A stretch of 52,997 nt of DNA, from the NCBI RefSeq assembly GCF_004337695.1, contig NZ_SJXJ01000026.1, positions 1 through 52,997 on the forward strand, in the 5' to 3' direction. Below are positions 8,971-17,077 of the stretch, one piece after another (the first letter of the stretch is position 1; each line of letters begins with the position of its first letter). The stretch comes from Tenacibaculum sp. M341 (lineage in GTDB: Bacteria > Bacteroidota > Bacteroidia > Flavobacteriales > Flavobacteriaceae). The translations under genes and the position numbers were made by a program. Under the pieces are notes generated by a model, which ran no database searches, was not told where the DNA came from, and was given only the letters and a program-made list of their open reading frames with translations.

Positions 8971-10371
8971 ACAATCGTTTTATCGATGAACAGATTACTT
9001 CACTCCACTGCGTTTCGTTCGTAATGACATTTTACAAACCATAACCGACCTATTGATAAAAACTTTCAAAAATCAAGGCAGCAGCGTTGGAAGAGAGATA
9101 AAAAGCTGTTTGAGCGGTAGCGAGTTCTTTTTATCTGTGGCTGGTAGTGCCGTAGTATTTTTTAAGTTTTCATCATACGTCTTGATTTTTGCTACTTTGC
9201 ATCAAGGCAAAGGAGAAGAGGTTTTTTAGAGAAAAAATAAACAATCGTTTTATTAAAAAACAGATTACTTCACTTCACTGCGTTCCGTTCGTAAAGAGGA
9301 TTTTACTAACCATAACCGACCTATTGATAAAAACTTTTAAAAATCAAGGCAGCAGCGATGGAAGAGAGATAAAAAGCTGTTTGAGCGGTAGCGAGTTCTT
9401 TTTATCTGTGGCTGGTAGTGCCGTAGTATTTTTCAGTTTTAATCATACGTCTTGATTTTTGCTACTTTGCATCAAGGCAAAGGAGAGGAGATTTAGAAAA
9501 AATAAACAATTGTTTTATCGATGAACAGATTACTTCACTCCACTGCGTTCCGTTCGTAAAGACGATTTTACAAACCATAACCGACCTATTGATAAAAACT
9601 TTCAAAAATCAAGGCAGCAGCGATGGAAGAGAGATAAAAAGCTGTTTGAGCGGTAGCGAGTTCTTTTTATCTGTGGCTGGTAGTGCCGTAGTATTTTTCA
9701 GTTTTCATCATACGTCTTGATTTTTGCTACTTTGCATCAAGGCAAAGGAGAGGAGTTTTTAAATAAAAACAATCGTTTTATCGATGAACAGATTACTTCA
9801 CTCCACTGCGTTCCGTTCGTAAAGACGATTTTACTAACCATAATCGACCTACTGATAAAAACTTTCAAAAATCAAGGCAGCAGCGTTGGAAGAGAGATAA
9901 AAAGCTGTTTGAGCGGTAGCGAGTTCTTTTTATCTGTGGCTGATGTTGCCGTAGTATTTTTTAGTTTTCATCATAAGTCTTGATTTTTGCTACTTTGCAT
10001 CAAGGCAAAGGAGAGGAGGTAGAGAAAAAATAAACAATCGTTTTATCGATGAAGAGATTACTTCACTTCACTGCGTTCCGTTCGTAAAGACGATTTTACT
10101 TACCATAACCGACCTACTGATAAAAACTTTTAAAAATCAAGGTAGCAGCGATGGAAGAGAGATAAAAAGCTGTTTGAGCGTAAGCGAGTTCTTTTTATCT
10201 GTGGCTGGTAGTGCCGTAGTATTTTTCAGTTTTCATCATACGTCTTGATTTTTGCTACTTTGCATCAAGGCAAAGGAGAGGAGTTTTTATAAAAAAATAA
10301 ATAATTGTTTTATCGATGAACAGATTACTTCACTCCACTACGTTCCATTCCTAATGACGATTTTAAGAAGA
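8971..10371. repeat. Tandem array of ~265-bp structured repeats (five full copies plus a partial)
   Basis: The anchor ACAATCGTTTTATCGATGAA recurs with small changes at 8971, 9241, 9506, 9769, 10034 and 10301, giving periods of 263-270 bp. Each unit contains the dispersed motif CAGATTACTTCACTCCACTG. It then has a large imperfect hairpin whose outer arms are AAAAATCAAGGC and GTCTTGATTTTT, with inner arms AGATAAAAAG and CTTTTTATCT that pair perfectly. A second stem, CTTGAT...ATCAAG, follows. ORFs inside (for example 9189-9455 and 9717-9983) translate the repeat itself and show no coding signature. This is most likely a non-coding structured repeat. Confidence 0.85.
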
Positions 10372-10659
10372 AAAAAGCTAATAATTAACAAGCACTATAC
10401 CATATTTGCACTACAAAACAGAGCAATTTCACTTAAATTAACAAATACCAACCTTATTTATACAAATTTTTAATAAGAGTTTGTGTTTTGATAGCTAATA
10501 TTTTAGCAGTAAAAACAAGCTATAAACCTTAACAAACCTAATAAATATTAACAGAAACTTGATATTTAATCACTTTAAAAAGTTAATATTTGTGTTTTAC
10601 TAATAAAAAAGCTAAATTTAAAAAGTTTAATTTTAGTACTAACATTAAAATATAAAATT

Positions 10660-10779
10660 ATGAAGATGACAACTACACAAAACAACAAAGAATTGCTTAT
10701 GAAATTTCCTGGTGGAGGTGGAGCTGAAGGTATTGACGGTACTGGAGGTGATGGAGGAAGTGGAGATGGTGATAAATAA
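10660..10779 (+). CDS. Small glycine-rich peptide (39 aa)
   Basis: A 39-codon ORF starting MKMTTTQNNKELLMKFPGGG. The last 23 residues are almost entirely Gly, Asp, Ser and Thr. The layout of a charged leader with KELLMKF followed by a run of glycines recalls double-glycine leader peptides, but no peptidase-transporter is nearby, so that is only a resemblance. It has its own terminator at 10806-10837, just 5 bp before the histidine kinase ATG, so it appears to be a separate short transcript. A possible role as a secreted signal for that kinase is inference. The start is the first ATG; the ATG at codon 3 is an alternative. Confidence 0.6.
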   Translation: MKMTTTQNNKELLMKFPGGGGAEGIDGTGGDGGSGDGDK

Positions 10780-10805
10780 GCGTTATCATAAACTTAATAA
10801 AATAT

Positions 10806-10837
10806 AAAGCCATTATTTATATAAGTAGTGGCTTTTT
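10806..10837 (+). terminator. Terminator of the glycine-rich peptide gene
   Basis: Stem AAAGCCATTA / TAGTGGCTTT (10 bp with one G-U pair) followed by T5, placed between the peptide stop and the kinase start. Confidence 0.75.
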
Positions 10838-10842
10838 AATTT

Positions 10843-12705
10843 ATGTATAAACTCAAACAACTACTTTTTTTATTTATACTTCCATCCTTTTTATATTGTC
10901 AAATGGGGGACAGTGAAACTTTAATTAAAGAAAAATTAATTGAAGATGGAAGAAAAGCATTTTTTGAGAAAAAGAGATTAAAATTAAAAAAGATTACTTT
11001 TAAGATAGATTCTATCTTTAATATATCCCAAGATTCATTATTATTAGCTAAATATTATCATTTTAGAGCTTTGCAATGTAAACTTAGTTATCAGAATGAT
11101 AGTGCTTTTTATTATTATCATCAGTCAAAGAATATTTCTAAAAAAACGAATGATAGCCTACCTGTTGGCAGGCGTTTGTTAAGTTTAGCTGTTTTACAAA
11201 GAAATGCAAAGGATTATCTAGGTAGCGAAATAAGTTCTATAGAAGCTTTAGAATATTTAGAACCGAAAAAAACGAAAGAACCGAAAGAATTGTATAAATA
11301 TCTTAATAGTGTATATAACAATTTAGGTTTGATTTCTAACGAACTAAGTCAAAAAGAGGATGCTATTAGATTTTATAACAAGGCTCTTGAAATTAATAAA
11401 CTAAATAAAAATGATGAAGGTTATCTTTATACTATAAATAATATTGGTTTATTTTATCAAAAAATTAATAAAAACAAGATAGCAATAGAATATTTTAATA
11501 AAGGATTAAGTTTTGATAGTTTATCGTTTAAATATCCTAGAAATTATGTTTTATTGTTAGAGAATTTAGCCGCAAGTAAGTTTCTATTAGGAAAGAGGGA
11601 AGGTGTAATTATTAGCTATGAAAAAGTATTAAAGATTAAAAAAAGAATAAAAGATAATTGGGGTTTAAGCACTACACATGTTAATCTGTGTGATTACCAT
11701 AAAAGGTTTAAAAATTTTTCTAAAGCTAAGTATCATGCAAACGAAGCATTAAAGTATGCTAAGCTAACTCATAATAACCAGCGTTGGTTAGAAGCTTTAC
11801 AATTATTATCAGATTTAACTACTGGAAAAGAATCTAAAACATACTTACAAGAATACATTACTTTAAATGATAGTTTAGTTCAACAAGAGCGTCAATTAAA
11901 AAACCAGTTTGCTAAAATTAGATACGAAACTGGTAAAAAAGAAAAAGAAAATGCCTTTTTAAAAACAGAAAACGAGAAGAAAGAAGCAGAAATAGCATAC
12001 CAAAAACAACAAACAACTATTGGTTGGTTAGGTGCTGCTGTTAGTATACTATTATTTTTTATAAGTGTATCTTTTTTTACATTCCGTAGAAAAAAAATAT
12101 TATACCAAGCACAATTACAAAAAGCGCAAGTTAGAGAACGAGAACGAAGAAGAATTGCAAAATCGTTACACGATGAGGTTGCTGGTGATTTACGATTGTT
12201 ACACACACGATTAGAAAAATCGCAAATGATAGAGGAAGCACAAAAATTGGATATGGTAAAAGAAAATGTAAGAAACTTATCACATCAATTAAGTAGCATT
12301 AGTTTTAAAAAGGTAAACTTTATAGATCAGATGATTAATTTGGTGAGTGATTATTTTGCTCCTGGATTTGTGATAAAAATTCATAACATAAAAGATATAG
12401 ATTGGTCTAAAACCAACAGGTATATAAAAAGACTTTTGTATTTAAGTACTAGGGAAAGCATACAAAACTGCAAAAAGTATGCAGAGGCATCAAAAGTTGA
12501 TATTAATTTTTCTGTACGTAAAAAATATGTATTTTTGAGCATTAGTGATAACGGAGTAGGTTTTGATATAAACACTTGTAAGAAAGGTATTGGTTTACAA
12601 AACATGCAAGAGAGAGTAGAGGAACTAAACGGTACACTAGCTATAAAAAGTGAATTAGGAAAAGGAACTAAAATAGAAATTCAAGTCCCTTTAAATGCCA
12701 AATAA
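10843..12705 (+). CDS. TPR-containing sensor histidine kinase
   Basis: A 620-aa membrane sensor kinase of the HisKA_3 type. A signal peptide (MYKLKQLLFLFILPSFLYCQ) leads into TPR-like helices through about residue 340 (for example AIRFYNKALEIN and AIEYFNKGLSF). A coiled coil precedes one membrane segment near 393-413 (GWLGAAVSILLFFISVSFF). The phospho-acceptor is His443 in IAKSLHDEVAGDL. The ATPase shows ISDNGVGFDI and KGIGLQNMQERVEELNG. The start ATG follows the upstream terminator by a few bases. The last 11 bp overlap the response regulator gene, so the two are translationally coupled. The periplasmic TPRs suggest a protein or peptide ligand (inference). Confidence 0.92.
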   Translation: MYKLKQLLFLFILPSFLYCQMGDSETLIKEKLIEDGRKAFFEKKRLKLKKITFKIDSIFNISQDSLLLAKYYHFRALQCKLSYQNDSAFYYYHQSKNISKKTNDSLPVGRRLLSLAVLQRNAKDYLGSEISSIEALEYLEPKKTKEPKELYKYLNSVYNNLGLISNELSQKEDAIRFYNKALEINKLNKNDEGYLYTINNIGLFYQKINKNKIAIEYFNKGLSFDSLSFKYPRNYVLLLENLAASKFLLGKREGVIISYEKVLKIKKRIKDNWGLSTTHVNLCDYHKRFKNFSKAKYHANEALKYAKLTHNNQRWLEALQLLSDLTTGKESKTYLQEYITLNDSLVQQERQLKNQFAKIRYETGKKEKENAFLKTENEKKEAEIAYQKQQTTIGWLGAAVSILLFFISVSFFTFRRKKILYQAQLQKAQVRERERRRIAKSLHDEVAGDLRLLHTRLEKSQMIEEAQKLDMVKENVRNLSHQLSSISFKKVNFIDQMINLVSDYFAPGFVIKIHNIKDIDWSKTNRYIKRLLYLSTRESIQNCKKYAEASKVDINFSVRKKYVFLSISDNGVGFDINTCKKGIGLQNMQERVEELNGTLAIKSELGKGTKIEIQVPLNAK

Positions 12706-13372
12706 AACAAAAATATTGATAGTTGATGACCATCAACTAATTATTGAAGGAATATTATCATATTTAAAACATATTGATAATTTAGAAATCGAGACAACTA
12801 ATTCTTGCGATGACGCTTTCGCAAAAATTAAAGTTGCACAAACTGATGTTCCTTTTCAGATTTTATTTACGGATTTAAGCTTTGATAATATTGATGAAAC
12901 CTCTAAAATAGATGGTGGAGAAAGCTTAATAAAGTTAATAAGAAAAGAAGAGATACCTATTAAAGTAGGTGTAATTACAGGACATTCTGAAACCAACAGA
13001 ATTTTTAATGTAATTAGAAATTTAGAGCCTAGTGCTTATTTACTAAAAGGAAAGTGTAATACCAACGAGTTAAATTTTGCTATTCAAAAAATGTTGACAG
13101 ACGAGGTATACTATACGCACGAAATTCATCAAAAATTATTAAAAAGAGCTCTTATAGAAATTCAAATGGATGAGGTTGCGATTCAAATTTTAAAAGAATT
13201 ACCAAATCATCCAAAAATTAGTAACCTAGAAGGAGTTATTAAGAAAGATGATGGAAGTTTACTTAAAATAAGAACTATAGAAAGTAAATTAGCAAAGTTA
13301 AGAACTGATTTACAGGCTAATAATAATACAGATTTAGTACTGAAAGCAAAGGAAATGGGTGTTTTAGACTAG
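12695..13372 (+). CDS. Response regulator with divergent NarL-type output domain
   Basis: A 225-aa partner of the upstream kinase. The receiver shows VDDHQ (Asp11/Asp12), phospho-acceptor Asp60 in LFTDLSF, and Lys in YLLKGKC. It carries a small insertion after the phosphorylation site (FDNIDETSKIDGG). The output domain (about 155-225) aligns loosely with NarL/LuxR HTH, ending IESKLAKLRTDLQANNNTD then LVLKAKEMGVL. The usual recognition-helix pattern is weak, so its DNA specificity may be unusual. The gene stops 28 bp before the first of a series of two-half-site operators that continue to 17143, making it the leading candidate controller of that array (inference). Confidence 0.88.
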   Translation: MPNKTKILIVDDHQLIIEGILSYLKHIDNLEIETTNSCDDAFAKIKVAQTDVPFQILFTDLSFDNIDETSKIDGGESLIKLIRKEEIPIKVGVITGHSETNRIFNVIRNLEPSAYLLKGKCNTNELNFAIQKMLTDEVYYTHEIHQKLLKRALIEIQMDEVAIQILKELPNHPKISNLEGVIKKDDGSLLKIRTIESKLAKLRTDLQANNNTDLVLKAKEMGVLD

Positions 13373-13399
13373 TGAAAAATAGTTAAAAAAACTCACCTT

Positions 13400-13464
13400 G
13401 CGGAAATCCACATTTTAAATAACGGAAAACCCCTTTTTGATTTGTTAGCATACAAATACATTTG
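13400..13464 (+). promoter_or_regulatory. Array operator and promoter, unit A
   Basis: Half-sites GCGGAAATCC (13400) and ACGGAAAACC (13422) are 22 bp apart. The TACATTTG -7 box (13457-13464) begins 35 bp after the second half-site, and a TTG lies at the right distance upstream of it. The same geometry recurs at six downstream units. Confidence 0.75.
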
Positions 13465-13468
13465 TATC

Positions 13469-13557
13469 AAATCAACAAAGTAAGTCATTTGGGGGAATGA
13501 TTTCGAAAGAAGATTTATACCTGACCTATTAAGCATAATTGTTTAATAGGTTTTTTT
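13469..13557 (+). ncRNA. Predicted small RNA, unit A
   Basis: A short transcript is predicted from the -7 box at 13457 to a strong terminator (CCTATTAA / TTAATAGG, then T7). Its 5' part holds a small hairpin TCATT-TGGGGG-AATGA with an all-G loop. An 11-codon ORF (13497-13532) begins inside this hairpin and runs into the terminator stem. The RNA is divergent in sequence from units C-F but has the same operator, length and terminator logic. The start position is estimated. Confidence 0.6.
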
Positions 13558-13564
13558 GTTTTTG

Positions 13565-13900
13565 TAATTAATGTGAGTTCGGTGAAGTTTTATCTTTAAA
13601 ATGAGATTTTCGTTATTAAATTAACAGATTACTTCTTCACTTCACTACGTTTCGTTCATCGTAATGACAAAATTCACTAATTTAACGTGAATCTCGTTTA
13701 AGAGTAAAAGTGTCACTTCGAGTGAAATTATTTGTAATGGAATTCAACATAATTTTGTATCGAGAAGCTTTCGTAATACGAATTGTTCTCGATACAATTT
13801 TTTATTACGTTTTACTTCATAAAAAATCACTCGAACTGACATGGGTTTCTTATCCAAGGTTCACGTTAATTTACATTCTTAATCCAACTCACATTAATTA
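13565..13900. repeat. MITE-like nested inverted-repeat element
   Basis: The terminal arms TAATTAATGTGAGTT (13565-13579) and AACTCACATTAATTA (13886-13900) are perfect inverses. Nested inside are TTAACGTGAA / TTCACGTTAA, a GTCACTTCGAGTGA-type arm with its inverse near 13826-13842, and TTGTATCGAGAA / TTCTCGATACAA. There is also a CAGATTACTTCTTCACTTCA dispersed motif. No transposase is present. It looks like a non-autonomous element between array units A and B. The ORF at 13710-13901 is a product of the repeat. Confidence 0.7.
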
Positions 13901-14129
13901 GTATAAAGGAACGTAAACATTTTACTATTAAAAAGTAAGTATTTCGCTTTACTTTATAAAAAACATTAGAACCAATTTGTACGAAATAATAAAATTGAAA
14001 GAATATTAGTTATTCTCTAGTGTTTAGATATTTTAATGTTAATTTATTTTAAATTTTACAATAAAAATATTAATACTTTGAATAAAATTTAGTAATTTAA
14101 CTTAAAATGATATTTTAAATATTTTTTTT

Positions 14130-14194
14130 GCATAAATCCACATTTAAAAGTGCGGATATCCCTTTTTTTATTCTGTAAATGAAGGGTACCTTTG
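14130..14194 (+). promoter_or_regulatory. Array operator and promoter, unit B
   Basis: Half-sites GCATAAATCC (14130) and GCGGATATCC (14152) are 22 bp apart. The -7 box TACCTTTG (14187-14194) starts 35 bp after the second half-site. Confidence 0.7.
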
Positions 14195-14198
14195 TAAC

Positions 14199-14297
14199 AT
14201 CATTTAATCGATAAACAAACGATTAAGGGAAGAATTACTAAGAAAGATTAAAAAGAAACGAAATAGCCTATTAAATACTCTTATTTAATGGGTTTTT
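14199..14297 (+). ncRNA. Predicted small RNA, unit B
   Basis: A 5' hairpin TTAATCG / CGATTAA (14204-14226) is followed by AAGGGAAG, then a terminator CCTATTAAAT / ATTTAATGGG with T6. No start codon or ORF of note is present. Same operator geometry as unit A, so part of the same family of short units. The 5' end is estimated. Confidence 0.6.
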
Positions 14298-14368
14298 TCA
14301 CATAATTACATAATGTTTAAATACAGTGTAATTATATTATACGATTTAGGTCATATAATTTCTCATTT

Positions 14369-15440
14369 GTCAGTTCGAGTGATTTTTTTAAGTGTATGCA
14401 AGATGATGTAGATTTTAATTTATTATATGTATAAGAACATATCGAATATCAAAAACATCTCATAGTATCATTGTTATATAGTACACAGCAAAAGATTTTA
14501 CTCGAAGTGGCAATTAAGGTGTTATTTACAAGCATTATTGAGTTTAAAAGGCTTTTAAACGAAGATAGCTTGCAAAGTAAGTTGAGAGGTTTTTATTAAA
14601 ATTGCTAATAATAACAAGGATCTCGACTGCGCTCGACCTGACAAAAGCATTGATCATTATTGTTAGTTGGCAGTATGCAGTAGTTTGTAATACTAAAAAA
14701 TATATAACCCTGTCTCCTTGAGCATTATTGAGTTTAAAAACTTTTAAACGAAGATACCTTACAAAGTAAGTCGAGAAGTTGTTTAAAGTTATGAATACAG
14801 TTTATACAATGTATTAAAATTATGATCTTTTAATTTTAGAATTACAGAATATTATTAGAAATTCAAAATAGTAAGATCTCGACTGCGCTCGATCTGACAA
14901 GAGCATTGATAATTAATTTATGTTGTGTATTAGTTAGCAGTATGCAGTAGTTTGTAATACTAAAAAATATATAACCCTTGTCTCCTTGAGCATTATTGAG
15001 TTTAAAAGCTTTTAAACGAAGATACCTTACAAAGTAAGTCGAGAAGTTGTTTAAAGTTATGAATACAGTTTATACAATGTATTAAAATTATGATCTTTTA
15101 ATTTTAGGATTATAGAATATTATTAGAAATTCAAAATAGTAAGATCTCGACTGCGCTCGACCTGACAAAAGCATTGATCATTATTGTTAGTTAGCGGTAT
15201 GCAGTGATTTAATTTACAGTATTAAAAAGGAATTCTCTCTGTCTCTTCGAGCATTATTGAGTTTAAAAACTTTTAAACGAAGATACCTTACAAAGTAAGT
15301 CGAGAAGTTGTTTAAAGTTATGAATACAGTTTATACAATGTATTAAAATTATGATCTTTTAATTTTAGAATTACAGAATATTATTAGAAATTCAAAATAG
15401 TAAGATCTCGACTGCGCTCGATCTGACAAGAGCATTGATA
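14369..15440. repeat. Tandem ~265-bp repeats with TCTCGACTGCGCTCGA motifs
   Basis: AGCATTATTGAG recurs at 14531, 14721, 14989 and 15250, the last three about 265 bp apart and the first shortened. Each copy has a GTTTAAAA...TTTTAAAC palindrome, a CTTAC-AAA-GTAAG hairpin and a distal TCTCGACTGCGCTCGA (14621, 14877, 15145, 15406). A further diverged copy of that motif lies at 15923 and an inverted one at 5213. The left flank (14369-14511) has TGTCAGTTCGAGTGA and an inverted TTTACTCGAAGTGGCA like the core of the element at 13565. No coding capacity was seen. Confidence 0.8.
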
Positions 15441-15441
15441 A

Positions 15442-15871
15442 TTAACGTGAGTTTGATTTAAGAATGCATTTTTAAACATGTAAATTAATAAATTATGTCA
15501 TTACGATGAACGAAACATAGTGAAGTGAAGAAGTAATCTGTTAATTGGTCTCAAATTAGGGTCTAAAACCCTGCAATTTTATTGCAGCACTTTCAGTAGT
15601 GTAAAAAATTAAGTTCTCTTATGTATTGAAAAGTTTTTAGGAGAGAGCTTTTTTGAGCGATAGTTGAATTGAGATAATTATATATTAGAATAAACAAAGG
15701 GACTTTCAGTCCCTAGTTAAAACAAACCTCTGTACTTTCAGTGCAGAGTGATTTAGTTAATAACGAAAATCTCGTTTTAAAGACAAAGATTGCTTCATCC
15801 GTTGCACTTCTTCGCAAAGACTTCTTTATTTACAAGTAATGAAAGGTAAAACTACATCGAACTCATGTTAA
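15442..15871. repeat. Second MITE-like element
   Basis: Terminal arms TTAACGTGAGTTTGA (15442-15456) and TCGAACTCATGTTAA (15857-15871) are inverted with two mismatches and match the ends of the element at 13565-13900. Inside are a dispersed ATTACGATGAACGAAACATA motif and the CTTTCAGT hairpins listed separately. No transposase gene is present. Confidence 0.6.
15559..15748. repeat. Cluster of short REP-like hairpins with CTTTCAGT loops
   Basis: Hairpins GGGT-CTAAA-ACCC (15559), CTGCAAT-TTT-ATTGCAG (15571), CACT-TTCAGT-AGTG (about 15588), GGGACT-TTC-AGTCCC (15699) and CTCTGTAC-TTTCA-GTGCAGAG (15728). Three share ACTTTCAGT. Such arrays are typical of repetitive palindromes mobilised by RAYT/IS200-like transposases; none is encoded here. 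Confidence 0.5.
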
Positions 15872-16160
15872 TTATTGTTAGTTGTTAGTATGCAGTAATT
15901 TAGTTAACGTATTATTGATTAATCTCGACTGCACTCGATATGACAGTAAAATATTATTTTTAAGATTTTGTAGTGTTCTAAACAAAAATCAGTTAAATTG
16001 CTATTAAAAGCTTCAAAAAGACTTAAAAAGTTTATTCTTCCAATTTTCTCATTCTATTATTTCTGTTTACAAAAGGTTTAATTTTATTTAACGTATTTAT
16101 AATCAATAGTTAAATTTTGTATTGAGTTTTGGGTTAAAAATGTTAAAACATGTGCTTTTT

Positions 16161-16225
16161 GCATAAAACCGCATAAAAAATTGCGGAAAACCCCTTTTAT
16201 GAAATGTGACTTTGTATTACATTTG
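16161..16225 (+). promoter_or_regulatory. Array operator and promoter, unit C
   Basis: Half-sites GCATAAAACC (16161) and GCGGAAAACC (16183) are 22 bp apart, and the -7 box TACATTTG (16218-16225) starts 35 bp after the second. Confidence 0.78.
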
Positions 16226-16229
16226 TAAT

Positions 16230-16317
16230 GTGATCATCCAACACAATTAAGAAAAGGGTGAAAACATTTTAGGGGATTATATGACCTTCTAAGTGAATAA
16301 CTTAGAAGGTTTTTTTA
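16230..16317 (+). ncRNA. Predicted small RNA, unit C (family of four)
   Basis: About 88 nt. The conserved layout shared with units D-F is a stem TCATCC / GGGTGA around an A-rich loop, then the unpaired AAACATTTTAGGGGATTAT, then a strong terminator (CCTTCTAAGT / ACTTAGAAGG with T7). The only reading frames are three or four codons long. Homology ends at the terminator, so the RNA itself seems to be the product. The 5' end is estimated from the -7 box. Confidence 0.72.
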
Positions 16318-16414
16318 TGTTTTTATGTTAATGAAATTTGTAATATAAAATCAACTTTATAGTTATACATCTTATAAGTCTTTTGCATTTTATAGATTTT
16401 TAATAGTATAATTT

Positions 16415-16457
16415 GTGGAAAATATCTTTTTTGAAAACTTAATTTTTATTAACTTTA
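16415..16457 (+). promoter_or_regulatory. Array operator and promoter, unit D (degenerate)
   Basis: The second half-site is GTGGAAAATA (16415), with a weak TAACTTTA -7 box (16450-16457) exactly 35 bp later. No clear first half-site lies 22 bp upstream, so this copy may be weakened or silent although its RNA body is well conserved. Confidence 0.5.
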
Positions 16458-16461
16458 CGAT

Positions 16462-16548
16462 GTGATCATCCGACACAATCTAAGAAAAGGGTGAAAACAT
16501 TTTAAGGGATTATATGACCTTCTAAGTGGATAACTTAGAAGGTTTTTT
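16462..16548 (+). ncRNA. Predicted small RNA, unit D (family of four)
   Basis: Nearly identical to unit C: TCATCC / GGGTGA stem, AAAACATTTTAAGGGATTAT segment, and the CCTTCTAAGT / ACTTAGAAGG terminator with a GGATA loop and T7. The conserved body beside a decayed promoter suggests a recent duplicate or use of another promoter. Confidence 0.62.
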
Positions 16549-16636
16549 TGTATAAAAACACTACTAATTAGCCATCTCAAACGTTTTAGAGCGCTATTTT
16601 ATATAAAGAAACTTCTATTATTTACCATTGTTAACT

Positions 16637-16702
16637 ACGGAAATTTACAGTATAATTTGCGGAAAACCATTTTTAACAAACATTGCTTTTACTATACATT
16701 TG
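16637..16702 (+). promoter_or_regulatory. Array operator and promoter, unit E
   Basis: Half-sites ACGGAAATTT (16637) and GCGGAAAACC (16659) are 22 bp apart with the spacer ACAGTATAATTT. The -7 box TACATTTG (16695-16702) starts 36 bp after the second half-site. Confidence 0.78.
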
Positions 16703-16706
16703 TACC

Positions 16707-16794
16707 GTAATCATCCAAGCACAAGTTAAGAAAAGGGTGAAAACATTTTAGGGGATTATTTAACCTTCCAGGTATTTACTTGGAAGGTTTTTTT
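16707..16794 (+). ncRNA. Predicted small RNA, unit E (family of four)
   Basis: Same layout as unit C (TCATCC / GGGTGA stem, AAACATTTTAGGGGATTAT), but the terminator arms have changed together to AACCTTCCAGGT / ACTTGGAAGGTT. Pairing is kept despite sequence change, which supports a structured RNA. No ORF. Confidence 0.72.
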
Positions 16795-16874
16795 ATGTTC
16801 TTAAAAATAGTTGTTCTTTTTTCATATTAATAGAACTAATTCTTTCCGCAATCTTTTTTAGTTATTCGTTACTT

Positions 16875-16939
16875 ACGGAAAATTACAGTATAATTTGCGG
16901 AAATCCCTTTTTGTAAAGAAGATGTTTGACATACCTTTG
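16875..16939 (+). promoter_or_regulatory. Array operator and promoter, unit F
   Basis: Half-sites ACGGAAAATT (16875) and GCGGAAATCC (16897) are 22 bp apart, with -7 box TACCTTTG (16932-16939) 35 bp after the second. Confidence 0.78.
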
Positions 16940-16943
16940 TAGT

Positions 16944-17034
16944 GTGATCATCCAAAGCACAACATGAACAACAAGGGTGAAAACATTTTAGGGGATTATA
17001 GAGCCTTCTAGGTATTTACTTGGAAGGTTTTTTT
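16944..17034 (+). ncRNA. Predicted small RNA, unit F (family of four)
   Basis: Same layout as C-E, with a longer hairpin loop (AAAGCACAACATGAACAACA) between TCATCC and GGGTGA, then AAACATTTTAGGGGATTAT, then terminator CCTTCTAGGT / ACTTGGAAGG (two G-U pairs) with T7. The loop varies while both stems hold. Confidence 0.72.
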
Positions 17035-17077
17035 ATGTCTTTACTTTATATGTTGTATTTAAAAAACACTATTACTT

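Noticed and set aside
8971-10371. CRISPR-like array
   Set aside because: Repeat units are about 265 bp with no short spacers, and no cas genes are present. The same applies to 14369-15440.
9189-10473. ORFs of 73-88 codons (9189-9455, 9717-9983, 10252-10473) as small proteins
   Set aside because: They translate the palindromic 265-bp repeat; unit lengths are not multiples of three, starts and ends shift between copies, and there is no promoter or start context. They are better described as non-coding repeat.
13497-13532. 11-codon ORF in array unit A preceded by GGGGGA
   Set aside because: Runs into the terminator stem and has no counterpart in units B-F, so probably not the product, although translation cannot be excluded.
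13710-13901. 63-codon ORF
   Set aside because: Lies entirely within the nested inverted-repeat element and has no relatives or start context that I recognise.
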